DNA of 64,000 nucleotides. Origin: a bacterium. Lineage in GTDB: Bacteria; Cyanobacteriota; Vampirovibrionia; Gastranaerophilales; JAILCC01. The stretch lies in NCBI GenBank assembly GCA_024680555.1, contig JAILCC010000016.1, positions 1 to 64,000 on the forward strand, written 5' to 3'. The translations under genes were made by a program, and so were the position numbers. The notes below the pieces were generated by a model. That model did not search any database. It was not told the origin of the DNA and saw nothing but the letters and a program-made list of their open reading frames with translations. Shown piece after piece: positions 24,808 to 32,555 of this stretch (its first letter is position 1; the number at the start of each line of letters is the position of its first letter).

Positions 24808-25307
24808 ATGCCGATACAAGAGAAGTGCGGGGTGGTAAAGCATTTGTTAATGGGCGAGGCAAAAAATATAAAAAGAAAGAGTCTTTCTAAAGTGCCTAAT
24901 GCGTTACCGCCAGTCGCTCCCTTTAGCAAAGAGTCCTCTATAATATTATAGGCTAATTATACCGGACACAAAATAAAAGAAATAAAAATAGCACCTGCTG
25001 TCAATGGGGTTGCTTCAAATGAAGTACTGCCCGACATCACAGATACTTATTATAGTATAAACGATATTCGTAAGCTTTTCAAGCCTGATGTTAGCAATCA
25101 AGAAAATTTTAAAGAAGCACAAAGCTTAAATAAAACTATTTATATAATAAAAAGAACCTTATGAGCCGCATATCTAAGGTACAATTCCCTAGGGGGAACT
25201 CAAAAGATATTAGTATAACAGATAGTGCAGAAAATTCCAAGCCTAAAGAAAACGAAGAAAAATTTAATCAGGAAGATGATTTTTCAAGTAAGCCAGCTGA
25301 GGCGTAG
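24808..25307 (+). pseudogene. Decayed gene with in-frame TAG and a frameshift
   Basis: Reading from the ATG at 24808: 47 codons (MPIQEKCGVVKHLLMGEAKN...) to TAG at 24949. The same frame then stays open for about 70 codons (GHKIKEIKIAPAVNGVASNE, SINDIRKLFKPD) to TGA at 25162. A one-base shift continues as MSRISKVQFPRGNSKDISIT ... SSKPAEA to TAG at 25307. Codon usage is gene-like throughout. No good ribosome binding site. Family not recognised. An alternative is two or three tiny genes with an ATGA overlap at 25161. Confidence 0.4.
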
Positions 25308-25363
25308 CCTCGAAACGCAAATAAAAAAAGAGCCACAATAGTGGCTCTTTCATTTGGGCGTTG
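25288..25363. repeat. tRNA-Val downstream unit, outer copy
   Basis: GCTGAGGCGTAGCCTCGAAA then CGCA, a terminator hairpin, and TTTGGGCGTTGA. This parallels 25418-25487, where GCTGAGG, CCTCGAAACGCATAAAAAAA, a hairpin and the true tRNA-Val 3' end (GGGCGTTGA) follow. It is a partial duplication of the sequence at the tRNA 3' end. Confidence 0.5.
25324..25350. terminator. Bidirectional terminator
   Basis: AAAGAGCCAC pairs with GTGGCTCTTT around AATA, with A and T runs on the sides. Confidence 0.75.
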
Positions 25364-25444
25364 ACACTTTAACCGTAGGCGAAGAATGAGCCGTACGGAT
25401 AATGCGTGCCGAGTGCAACGAGGCTGAGGTTCCTCGAAACGCAT

Positions 25445-25470
25445 AAAAAAAGAACCCTTGCGGTTCTTCT
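25445..25470 (-). terminator. Terminator of tRNA-Val
   Basis: AAGAACCC and GGTTCTT form a short stem with an A run on the plus strand, so a T run on the minus strand. It lies just downstream of tRNA-Val. Confidence 0.65.
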
Positions 25471-25475
25471 ATAAA

Positions 25476-25551
25476 TGGTGGGCGTTGAGAGGCTCGAACT
25501 CCCGACATCTTCCTTGTAAGGGAAGCGCTCTACCAACTGAGCTAAACGCCC
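25476..25551 (-). tRNA. tRNA-Val (anticodon TAC)
   Basis: Minus strand: acceptor GGGCGTT pairs with AACGCCC, discriminator A, CCA encoded. D arm TAGCTCAGTTGGTAGAGC; anticodon stem CTTCC/GGAAG with loop CTTACAA (anticodon TAC); T loop TTCGAGC. All stems pair. Confidence 0.96.
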
Positions 25552-25572
25552 TTATATTCAATTTTTTGCTTG

Positions 25573-25647
25573 CGCTTCCCTTTATCATGGGAAGCAATCT
25601 GTAAACGTGAGGTAAACCTCACTGGGCAACTAAGCTAAACGCCCTTT
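25573..25647 (-). other. Partial tRNA-Val-like copy (5' half) upstream of tRNA-Val
   Basis: On the minus strand, GGGCGTTTAGCTTAGTTG repeats the first 18 bases of tRNA-Val with one change. Two unrelated hairpins follow (GTGAGGT/ACCTCAC and GCTTCCC/GGGAAGC). There is no anticodon arm or T arm, so it is a tRNA fragment, not a functional tRNA. Confidence 0.55.
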
Positions 25648-25793
25648 CGTTTACACATTTAACTTAACACGCTGAAAATTTCTCGTCAAGCATTATTTTC
25701 AAGGATTTTACAAAATTTTTTTATAAATTTTATTAAATAATAACAAAAATAATATATTAGAAGTATTATTATTATAGAGATTTTGAGGCAAAT

Positions 25794-26519
25794 ATGAAAT
25801 TAAATGGTATAAATTCACAATACAGTTTCGGCTGGAATCAAACGCTCCACACGAAAATGACAATGGCTGCGTTAGAGCAAGTGCCGGTACTGGGGCAATT
25901 TAGGGAGCAAATACTGCTTGGTGCAACTTATCCCAGAGCAAGCTTCCATATAGGACATATTTTTAACCCGTTGCATTGTTATTACGGCAAAGGCCATACG
26001 CCGTATCCGACAGGTGAAAAACATGCTCTTGATAGATATATCAACAATCTTCAGGACTCGGTAGTAGAGTGGGAGTTTGATGAACAAAACTCTGCTATGC
26101 GCAAGCTCGGTGAGGCGCTGCATCTTCTTCAAGATGTCGCCGAACCCCTGCACACTCAAAAAGGTCGAAAAAGCATTACGAATATACGAAGATATCACAG
26201 GTATGCCAATATAACTTCCGAGTTAAATATGGACGAAATAATGATTGGCAAGCCGCTAAATGCTACTACGGACAATTTATATGATTTATTCGGCGCAACT
26301 TATTTTAAATCCGCAAATTCACTAAATCCGCTTGATAAAAAAAATTCCCTGCTTCTTCCGAAACTATCTAAAAGATATGTTACCGAAGCTTGTTCTGCTA
26401 GCGTTGCATTTCTAAAAAGGCTTGAAAACCTGCACACGATGTCGGATGCACACAAAACACAAGCTATTGAAAGCGAATTTACAAATTCTGAATTTATTTC
26501 TAAATTGAAAAATTTATAG
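25794..26519 (+). CDS. Tagged zinc phospholipase C-like (S1/P1 nuclease superfamily) protein
   Basis: 241 residues; GAGG upstream. It begins MKLNGINSQYSFG (tag) and then WNQTLHTKM. Candidate zinc ligands: H19, H52/H55, H61/H68, and the block H110-LLQ-D114-VAEPL-H120, whose H-x3-D-x5-H spacing is that of Bacillus cereus phospholipase C (H118, D122, H128), then H135. In that enzyme Trp1 of the mature protein also binds zinc through its amino group; here a Trp follows the tag directly. No Sec signal, although relatives are secreted. Substrate cannot be told; lipid or nucleic acid are both possible. Convergent with the lipase-like gene. Confidence 0.75.
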   Translation: MKLNGINSQYSFGWNQTLHTKMTMAALEQVPVLGQFREQILLGATYPRASFHIGHIFNPLHCYYGKGHTPYPTGEKHALDRYINNLQDSVVEWEFDEQNSAMRKLGEALHLLQDVAEPLHTQKGRKSITNIRRYHRYANITSELNMDEIMIGKPLNATTDNLYDLFGATYFKSANSLNPLDKKNSLLLPKLSKRYVTEACSASVAFLKRLENLHTMSDAHKTQAIESEFTNSEFISKLKNL

Positions 26520-27704
26520 TTCGGATTTCTTCTTATTTCGCTTGATTACTCTTGATTGATACTTTTCGTTATACTGGAACTTGTAACCATTTACAATGCT
26601 TTGTACAACGGCTTTTGAGAAGGTTCCCCTTGCGTTCCAATATGCAGTATGCGCAAACGGAAACATGCGTTTGCTCCATATTCCGGAATTATCATATATT
26701 ACACCGGTAGGGTTATTTATTTTCAGACCAATATTCTTTTCAATATCTGAAATAGTCAGGTTTTTACTCATCGGAAAGCCTAACGGATCTTCGCTAAAGT
26801 TAGCGGTAATCATAAATATACCGTTCTCCATAATATACTTTATCATCAACCGATTATAATAGTTGAAATCGTAATCCTCATCAGCAATATCGGAATAGAA
26901 CAATACAAGAGGACAAGCAAAATTAACTATACCAACCACCATTCCCTCTGGTGCACAAACCCTGTCGGTAACATCATTCAGATAAGCAAGACTCGCTTTC
27001 AACTTTTCTTCATTACCGTTTAACACAAGATGCCCTTCAGTTGACATGGTGCCTATATTACCATTTTTTAGTGATAATGCTGACATACAGGTCTTTTTCA
27101 GAGGTAATTTGTCTGCCGCTTCAATTATGTCGCTATCGGCATTCAATTCTCGCAATAATACCTTCAAATCGATATAGCGCATTTTGTTCATTAAATACCC
27201 GTACGTAATAAATGTACCTGCCGAATAACCGTACAGAATGACTTTGTTGCCCTGTTTGGCCTCTTGTAATACAGTGTCATTCAAATCGTCCAGTATCGGC
27301 AACATGTTGTGCGATTTTTGAACCCATATTGCGTCGTGCAAACATTGAGTTATTATATTTCTTGCGAAATATGCACCAACTGAGCTTACCATCTTTGAAA
27401 CTTCTAAATTATCTTTAACGAAGTTTAAATCATTCCGGCTGTCGTACCCCCAAAAGAAAACAACCGGCTCCTTTTTTATTGAGATATTTCCTTTGTCCTT
27501 ATAGTGTTTGCGGATAGCAGAGTTGGTTAAAAATTTCTTTCTCATTACCGGATGAAGCTTATGCACACCCTTTTCGTACCAGTTGCGCATTTTGTCGTCA
27601 TTATTATTTGAACCGTTAATATACACAAAGCTCAAATTCTCTGTTGCAAGGGCATTCAGAGAAAACGCAAATATAAAAAGTAATGCTATAATAATCTTTT
27701 TCAT
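26514..27704 (-). CDS. Secreted alpha/beta-hydrolase (lipase-like)
   Basis: 396 residues from the ATG at 27704. Residues 1-19 are a Sec signal peptide (MKKIIIALLFIFAFSLNALA). The nucleophile elbow ILYGYSAGTFITYGYL has G-x-S-x-G with Ser near residue 168. Upstream lie VYINGSNNNDDKMRNW and VVFFWGYDSRNDLNF, the oxyanion-side strands of the fold. Candidate acid and His residues are further on but not certain. It probably cleaves an ester in the periplasm or outside. Its last codons overlap those of the phospholipase C-like gene from the other strand by 6 bp. Confidence 0.75.
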   Translation of the reverse strand: MKKIIIALLFIFAFSLNALATENLSFVYINGSNNNDDKMRNWYEKGVHKLHPVMRKKFLTNSAIRKHYKDKGNISIKKEPVVFFWGYDSRNDLNFVKDNLEVSKMVSSVGAYFARNIITQCLHDAIWVQKSHNMLPILDDLNDTVLQEAKQGNKVILYGYSAGTFITYGYLMNKMRYIDLKVLLRELNADSDIIEAADKLPLKKTCMSALSLKNGNIGTMSTEGHLVLNGNEEKLKASLAYLNDVTDRVCAPEGMVVGIVNFACPLVLFYSDIADEDYDFNYYNRLMIKYIMENGIFMITANFSEDPLGFPMSKNLTISDIEKNIGLKINNPTGVIYDNSGIWSKRMFPFAHTAYWNARGTFSKAVVQSIVNGYKFQYNEKYQSRVIKRNKKKSEL

Positions 27705-27759
27705 ATAAGAATCATAACACAAAAACAGAATATACATATTTATATATTGTTAGGCATGC

Positions 27760-27788
27760 TTGACAGATTGTAAGGGTTGCCTTACAAT
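27760..27788 (+). promoter_or_regulatory. Promoter with overlapping palindromic operator for the DtxR-type gene
   Basis: TTGACA (27760-27765), 17-base spacer and TACAAT (27783-27788) make a near-consensus sigma-70 promoter. A perfect palindrome, ATTGTAAGG-GTTG-CCTTACAAT (27767-27788), fills the spacer and the -10. A repressor bound there would block polymerase, so the regulator 22 bp downstream probably controls itself. Confidence 0.75.
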
Positions 27789-27810
27789 AAAATCAAAAGA
27801 GGAAAAAAGC

Positions 27811-28251
27811 ATGGCTAATACATTATCATCGGGATTAGAGGATTATATAGAAGCAATTTACGTTGCTCAAATCAATAACATGCAGCTAAAAGGTGCAGAC
27901 CTTGCAAGGCAGCTTGGCATTTCCAGAGCTTCTGTGTCTGAGGCTCTCGGTAAACTATCCGACAAAGGACTGGTTCAATATGAAAGCTATGGCTTTGTTA
28001 CATTAACTGAGGAAGGTACAAAACAGGCAGATATCGTATACAATAAGCACAACATTATTGAACGCTTTTTAGTAAATGTTTTGGATGTAAGTCAACAAGA
28101 AGCAAGTGAAAATGCCTGTAAAATTGAACACATAATTTCAAATGAATTACTGACAAAAATTCATGCTTTTACCCATTTTGCAGATAATAACAAGGACTTT
28201 TTTAATAAATTTAAGGAAACACAACAAAATGATTCTAGCTCAATATTATAA
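27811..28251 (+). CDS. DtxR/MntR-family metal-dependent transcriptional regulator
   Basis: 146 residues from the ATG at 27811 with GAGGAAAAAAGC upstream. The winged helix (about 1-65) has LEDYIEAIYVAQ, GADLARQLGISRASVSEALG and LVQYESYGFVTLTEEG; the dimerisation and metal domain has HNIIERFLVNVLDVS and CKIEHIIS. No C-terminal SH3 domain, so it is of the short MntR type. It should repress metal-uptake genes when Mn or Fe is bound. No transporter lies beside it. Confidence 0.9.
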   Translation: MANTLSSGLEDYIEAIYVAQINNMQLKGADLARQLGISRASVSEALGKLSDKGLVQYESYGFVTLTEEGTKQADIVYNKHNIIERFLVNVLDVSQQEASENACKIEHIISNELLTKIHAFTHFADNNKDFFNKFKETQQNDSSSIL

Positions 28252-28293
28252 AAATTCGACACTTCTTAGTAATTTTATTCTCATGGAAAGGTT

Positions 28294-28322
28294 CAAACCC
28301 CTTTCCATGGGGGTTTGTTTTT
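28294..28322 (+). terminator. Terminator after the DtxR-type gene
   Basis: CAAACCCC pairs with GGGGTTTG across TTTCCAT, followed by a TTTTT run. Confidence 0.85.
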
Positions 28323-28380
28323 AAGAATTATATAATGGAATCTGGTAATGTAGTTTATATAAAAATAGTGAGGTAGTAAA

Positions 28381-29355
28381 ATGTCAAGAATTGGTATCTT
28401 AGGATATGGAAACCTTGGTAGAGGCGTAGAAAATGCCATTAACTTAAATGATGATTTAGAATTATGTGCAATATTCACAAGAAGAAATCCGGCTGATTTA
28501 AAAGTAAATTCAAATACACCTGTTGTATCCGTAAAAGAAATAGAAAACTGGAAAGATAAGATTGATGTGCTTATTCTCTGCGGCGGCTCGGCAACAGATT
28601 TACCCGAACAAACACCGAAATATGCAAAACTATTTAACGTTATAGACAGTTTTGATACGCACGCAAGAATACCCGAACACTTTAAAAATGTTGACAGTGC
28701 TGCAAAAGAGGGCGGAAATATTGCAATAATTTCTATCGGCTGGGATCCGGGGTTGTTCTCTCTAAATAGGCTCTTGGGTAATGTTATCCTGCCTGACGGG
28801 AAAGATTATACATTTTGGGGCAAGGGTGTAAGCCAGGGACACTCAGATGCGCTTAGGCGTATTCCGGGTGTAAAAAATGCTAAACAGTATACAGTTCCGG
28901 TACAAGCTGCTTTAGATGCAGCAAGAAGCGGTAAAAATCCCGAACTCACAACAAGACAAAAACACACAAGAGAATGCTTTGTTGTTCTTGAAGACGGTGC
29001 AGATGCCAAAAAGGTAGAAGAAGCCATTGTAACAATGCCTAACTACTTTGCAGATTATGATACAACTGTAAACTTCATATCCGAAGAAGAACTTATCAAA
29101 AATCACTCCGGTATCCCTCACGGAGGCTTTGTACTCAGAAGCGGAAAAACATCTGACGGAACAAATCATGTTATTGAATACAGTCTAAAACTCGATTCAA
29201 ATCCGGAGTTTACGTCGAGTGTATTGGTTGCATACGCAAGAGCCGCACACAGATTATCAAAAGAAGGACAAAGCGGTTGCAAAACTATTTTTGATATTGC
29301 TCCTGCGTATTTGAGCAGTAAAAACGGAGAAGAATTAAGAGCTACAATGCTTTAA
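28381..29355 (+). CDS. ddh: meso-Diaminopimelate D-dehydrogenase
   Basis: 324 residues. The NADP-binding Rossmann start RIGILGYGNLGRGVE is followed by ELCAIFTRRNP. Typical Ddh blocks are FDTHARIPEHF, ISIGWDPGLFSLNRLL, FWGKGVSQGHSDALRRIPGV and a C-terminal VVLVAYARAAHRL-type dimer helix. It makes meso-DAP in one step from tetrahydrodipicolinate, ammonia and NADPH, for lysine and peptidoglycan. Single gene closed by a terminator. Confidence 0.96.
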   Translation: MSRIGILGYGNLGRGVENAINLNDDLELCAIFTRRNPADLKVNSNTPVVSVKEIENWKDKIDVLILCGGSATDLPEQTPKYAKLFNVIDSFDTHARIPEHFKNVDSAAKEGGNIAIISIGWDPGLFSLNRLLGNVILPDGKDYTFWGKGVSQGHSDALRRIPGVKNAKQYTVPVQAALDAARSGKNPELTTRQKHTRECFVVLEDGADAKKVEEAIVTMPNYFADYDTTVNFISEEELIKNHSGIPHGGFVLRSGKTSDGTNHVIEYSLKLDSNPEFTSSVLVAYARAAHRLSKEGQSGCKTIFDIAPAYLSSKNGEELRATML

Positions 29356-29383
29356 TAAAATACCAATAACACATTGTACTATA

Positions 29384-29412
29384 ATGCCGACCAATAGGTC
29401 GGCATCTTTTTG
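29384..29412. terminator. Terminator between ddh and the kinase-like gene
   Basis: ATGCCGACC pairs with GGTCGGCAT around AATA, followed by CTTTTTG. It serves ddh and lies 8 bp from the end of the convergent gene. Confidence 0.85.
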
Positions 29413-29419
29413 TTTTAAA

Positions 29420-30694
29420 TTAGTCTTTAAATGCACTTACGGGCACTTGTAGCCAGTTACCTCTACCAGGGGCGACATAGTCAGCCATATGCGCAAGTTT
29501 CTTGCATGCGGTATTATCATCTATGAAAAATCTCTTGTCGCATATAACTTTAAAATCGTAAGTTTTCTGCATTTTTTCAAGTTCAAAAGTGTTATATGAA
29601 CTAAAAATGTGCTTTTTAATTCTGTCAACGAGTCTTGTTTTGTAATATTTGCTTGAAGCTTCGTCAATTGCCTTTGCCAGAGGACCTGTAATAATCAGAC
29701 CGTTGCAAGCTTCATTTCTCTTGATTGCAGCAAGTCTTGCAAACGCTTGTGCGTATTTTTCAATTGCGTAATTTCTGCAATCGTTAAACAGTTTTTCGTA
29801 TTCAGGGAAAACGGAAATTGTAAACTCTTTACTGTTTTCTCTCGTAACAAGGTATTTTCCGGTAGATAACAGTAATGCCTTCAATTTTTCTGTCTTGGGG
29901 TTTTTTTCATAAGAAATTGGGTTGGTCATTGTAAATTCTGCTTTGTGACAACCTACAATATCTTCAACCATTTCTTCGTTTATACCGAACGGACGACAGA
30001 AATTTCTGATAACAGCAGGGGCAGAAGCACCGGCTCTGGAAACCTTTTCAAGTCTGTCACTTGTTGCAAGATATCCGCTTCCTGTTGATTTTACAATAAC
30101 TCTATCGTCGTCATGCATTTCAATTGTAGATACACCGCAGCCACCACCGGTTATGCAGGCGGTATAATATTTGCCCGGTTTCAACATTCCGAAATTATAG
30201 AGTCTCTTTGAAACCGCTAAGCCTGTTCCCATAGCATCTTGCAATACTCGGAACCTCATATTATCGGATATTTGCACACCTTTAGATAAAAGTAACTCTT
30301 TCATTTTGCTAAAATCCAAATCTTTAAGCGGTCTGTTTTCTTGGTTTCTGTGGTTTGGCAAATAGTATGCCATAGAACCGTCGGTATAACTCGGAATAAA
30401 AAGTGTCATACTTCTCAAAGTATTTTCATCCTTAGATTTTCCGCTTCTTCTGATGGTTTCACGGCTGCCGTCTTGAACCTGCTTAACTTTTTCGGCAATT
30501 TTGTTCATAAAATCATCCGGACCGTTAAATGTAGAAACACCAATTTCATTTACCGTTGTATTTTTCATAAATATAGGTGTATCATCGTTGGTGGCATAGT
30601 AAATTTTACAGGAACCCTCTCTTTGAGAACCGCCAATATCAATGGTCAGGTTACTTTTAAATGCCGTATTGTTTTTAATTGCGGATAACTTCAT
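29420..30694 (-). CDS. Tagged ROK/ASKHA-fold kinase-like protein
   Basis: 424 residues; AGGAG upstream. Tag MKLSAIKNNTAFKSN is followed at once by LTIDIGGSQREGS, the phosphate-1 loop of the actin/hexokinase fold. Then RVLQDAMGTGLAV (place of the catalytic Asp, NDANA in ROK proteins), YTACITGGGCGVSTI (phosphate-2 loop), a CHKAEF segment, and GLIITGPLAKAID (adenosine motif). The ROK zinc motif (GHxxx-CxCGxxGCxE) is absent. Probably phosphorylates a sugar or related compound. It lies 11 bp after the 5'-nucleotidase-like gene in one operon. Confidence 0.7.
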   Translation of the reverse strand: MKLSAIKNNTAFKSNLTIDIGGSQREGSCKIYYATNDDTPIFMKNTTVNEIGVSTFNGPDDFMNKIAEKVKQVQDGSRETIRRSGKSKDENTLRSMTLFIPSYTDGSMAYYLPNHRNQENRPLKDLDFSKMKELLLSKGVQISDNMRFRVLQDAMGTGLAVSKRLYNFGMLKPGKYYTACITGGGCGVSTIEMHDDDRVIVKSTGSGYLATSDRLEKVSRAGASAPAVIRNFCRPFGINEEMVEDIVGCHKAEFTMTNPISYEKNPKTEKLKALLLSTGKYLVTRENSKEFTISVFPEYEKLFNDCRNYAIEKYAQAFARLAAIKRNEACNGLIITGPLAKAIDEASSKYYKTRLVDRIKKHIFSSYNTFELEKMQKTYDFKVICDKRFFIDDNTACKKLAHMADYVAPGRGNWLQVPVSAFKD

Positions 30695-30705
30695 AATATA
30701 TACTC

Positions 30706-32412
30706 CTATTGACTTATTACTCTTAATTCACGTGTTTTGTCGGTAAATCTCACCTTGTTACCCTGTTGTGCCAAATATTCCCTAAATAATGTTTCGTAGT
30801 TTTCTTCTATCGGTTTAAACTTAGGGAAAAGCATTTGGGGCATCCTGTAGTGTCTTCCTGTTTTCAATAAATATTTATCGGTGAGAAGTACATTGTATTT
30901 TTTCTTACTGTTAATTTTTTCAAATTTTCCTGTTTTGGGATTTCTGATTTTTATCGCCAGTTCAAATTTTGAACCGTCTTTTGCAAACATTTTTTTGTTT
31001 ACTTGAATATCAGACCACAAAATCAATGCATTTCTTGTCGGCGATTTCAGGTTGTTTACAACATTTTCCGCAACCAGATAGAGAAGTTCCTCGCCTGTTA
31101 ATTCCGCAACACGCAAGCCTGATACGCTCTCATCTACGCCCTTAAACATATTAATCAGGTCAATGTTGTTAAAAGTTGTTCTGTTTATGTTACTTCTCAA
31201 TCCGCTTCTTATGATTGTGCTGGGAATACCGACAACATCAATATTTGGATATCTTTTTGCGGCCGCATCCTTTATCGCCGTGGTAATATAATTCCCCAAT
31301 ACACTGTTTTTGTACCTCATAGAATTATCAAAGACAGTTTCTTCCGGGGTGCCTGATTTTTCATCAAATTTAACAAGTGGTTTTAAATCTTCTTTTAATT
31401 CTCTGTTTACAAAGTCCTGCAGGTTGTCATCATTTCTGGCTTGTCTGATGTACGGAGCAGTATTATATTTCGCATTTCTAATCAGTTTTAAGTTGCCGTC
31501 ATCATCAAAGAACAGGTTAACTGTTCTGAAGAATTTATTATTTTGCCCATGAGAAAGTATTTGAGTACTTCCAATAAGCGTACAGAAATCTTTGTGGTCA
31601 TGTGCATTGAGGATAACGTTAATATTCGGAACATTTTCAGCAATTATGTTGGAAAGTTTGTTGCCAAGATGAGACATCAAAACAACAGCACCTCTGGGGT
31701 GTTTTTCTTTGAATTTTCTAATAGCACGATTTAATTCTTTAATTGTTTTCGATAAATCTTTTTTGTCCATAGCCGCATCGTTTTTAGTGGTTTGGTCTAA
31801 GAATGTAGTATATTTAAGCAACTCTTTAGGGTTGTAATAATAACTCGGTATATTAACACCAAGGAACAAAACGTGATTTTTTAGGTTAGGATTTTTATCG
31901 TCTTTAATTTCATAAATCTTTTGCGTTGAAAGATTATTGCTCTTTTTTAAGAGCCTTGCAAGAAGCGGAGACTTTTCCAAATCAATGTTGCTCATAATGG
32001 TGTCCATGCGGATATCTTCTTCTTTTTCAAGTTTATTATAAAGCCACTCATCTCCACCGCCGTAACAGTGATTGCCCGGAGTGTATATGGTGTGAAAATT
32101 GCTGTTTGGACCAAAATATTTTTTTATGTCAAAGATAAGTTTTTTCAAAAAAGTAAATTGAACATCGCCAAAAGTTTTTCTGGGCTTTGTCAACATTGCT
32201 TTTTTGCCGGGATTCATAAAATAATCGCCAGATATTGCAAGGATATTTTCGGTGGATGGAGCATTTCCGTTTTCAAGGATTTCATCGCTATGCGCTTGCA
32301 TTGTTTTAATAACTTGAGGCAGACCTAAAATATCTCCATGGTTGTCCGCCATAGAGATGATATTAACCTGTGACTTTCCAAATGTGGTATTGTTCTGTAC
32401 GTTTAAGAGCAT
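30706..32412 (-). CDS. Tagged 5'-nucleotidase-like metallophosphatase
   Basis: 568 residues from the ATG at 32412. The tag MLLNVQNNTTFGKS is followed by IISMADNHGD (first metal ligands, D-x-H). Then LAISGDYFM (GD), YTPGNHCYGGGDE (GNH), VVLMSHLGNK and LNAHDHKD complete the two-metal site. The C-terminal domain (from ~360: NSVLGNYITTAIKDAAAKRY, NIDLINMFKGVDESVSGLRV, LTGEELLYLVAENV) is the 5'-nucleotidase substrate domain. UshA-type relatives are periplasmic with a Sec signal; here only the tag precedes the catalytic domain. It shares an operon with the kinase-like gene, suggesting coupled removal and transfer of phosphate. Confidence 0.85.
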   Translation of the reverse strand: MLLNVQNNTTFGKSQVNIISMADNHGDILGLPQVIKTMQAHSDEILENGNAPSTENILAISGDYFMNPGKKAMLTKPRKTFGDVQFTFLKKLIFDIKKYFGPNSNFHTIYTPGNHCYGGGDEWLYNKLEKEEDIRMDTIMSNIDLEKSPLLARLLKKSNNLSTQKIYEIKDDKNPNLKNHVLFLGVNIPSYYYNPKELLKYTTFLDQTTKNDAAMDKKDLSKTIKELNRAIRKFKEKHPRGAVVLMSHLGNKLSNIIAENVPNINVILNAHDHKDFCTLIGSTQILSHGQNNKFFRTVNLFFDDDGNLKLIRNAKYNTAPYIRQARNDDNLQDFVNRELKEDLKPLVKFDEKSGTPEETVFDNSMRYKNSVLGNYITTAIKDAAAKRYPNIDVVGIPSTIIRSGLRSNINRTTFNNIDLINMFKGVDESVSGLRVAELTGEELLYLVAENVVNNLKSPTRNALILWSDIQVNKKMFAKDGSKFELAIKIRNPKTGKFEKINSKKKYNVLLTDKYLLKTGRHYRMPQMLFPKFKPIEENYETLFREYLAQQGNKVRFTDKTRELRVISQ

Positions 32413-32555
32413 AATGTGATGAATCCTTGCTTTTATAGTAAAAAGAAACACAAAAATTTTTGTTAGCAGTATTTACAATACTTAAAATTCAAACAATGAA
32501 AGACATTTTTGGTGTACAATGCTGATATTGAATGATATTTTAAGAGAGAGTAATT

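Noticed and set aside
25161-25307. Independent 48-codon gene starting at ATG 25161
   Set aside because: No ribosome binding site; it continues the upstream decayed frame after a one-base shift, so I list it within the pseudogene.
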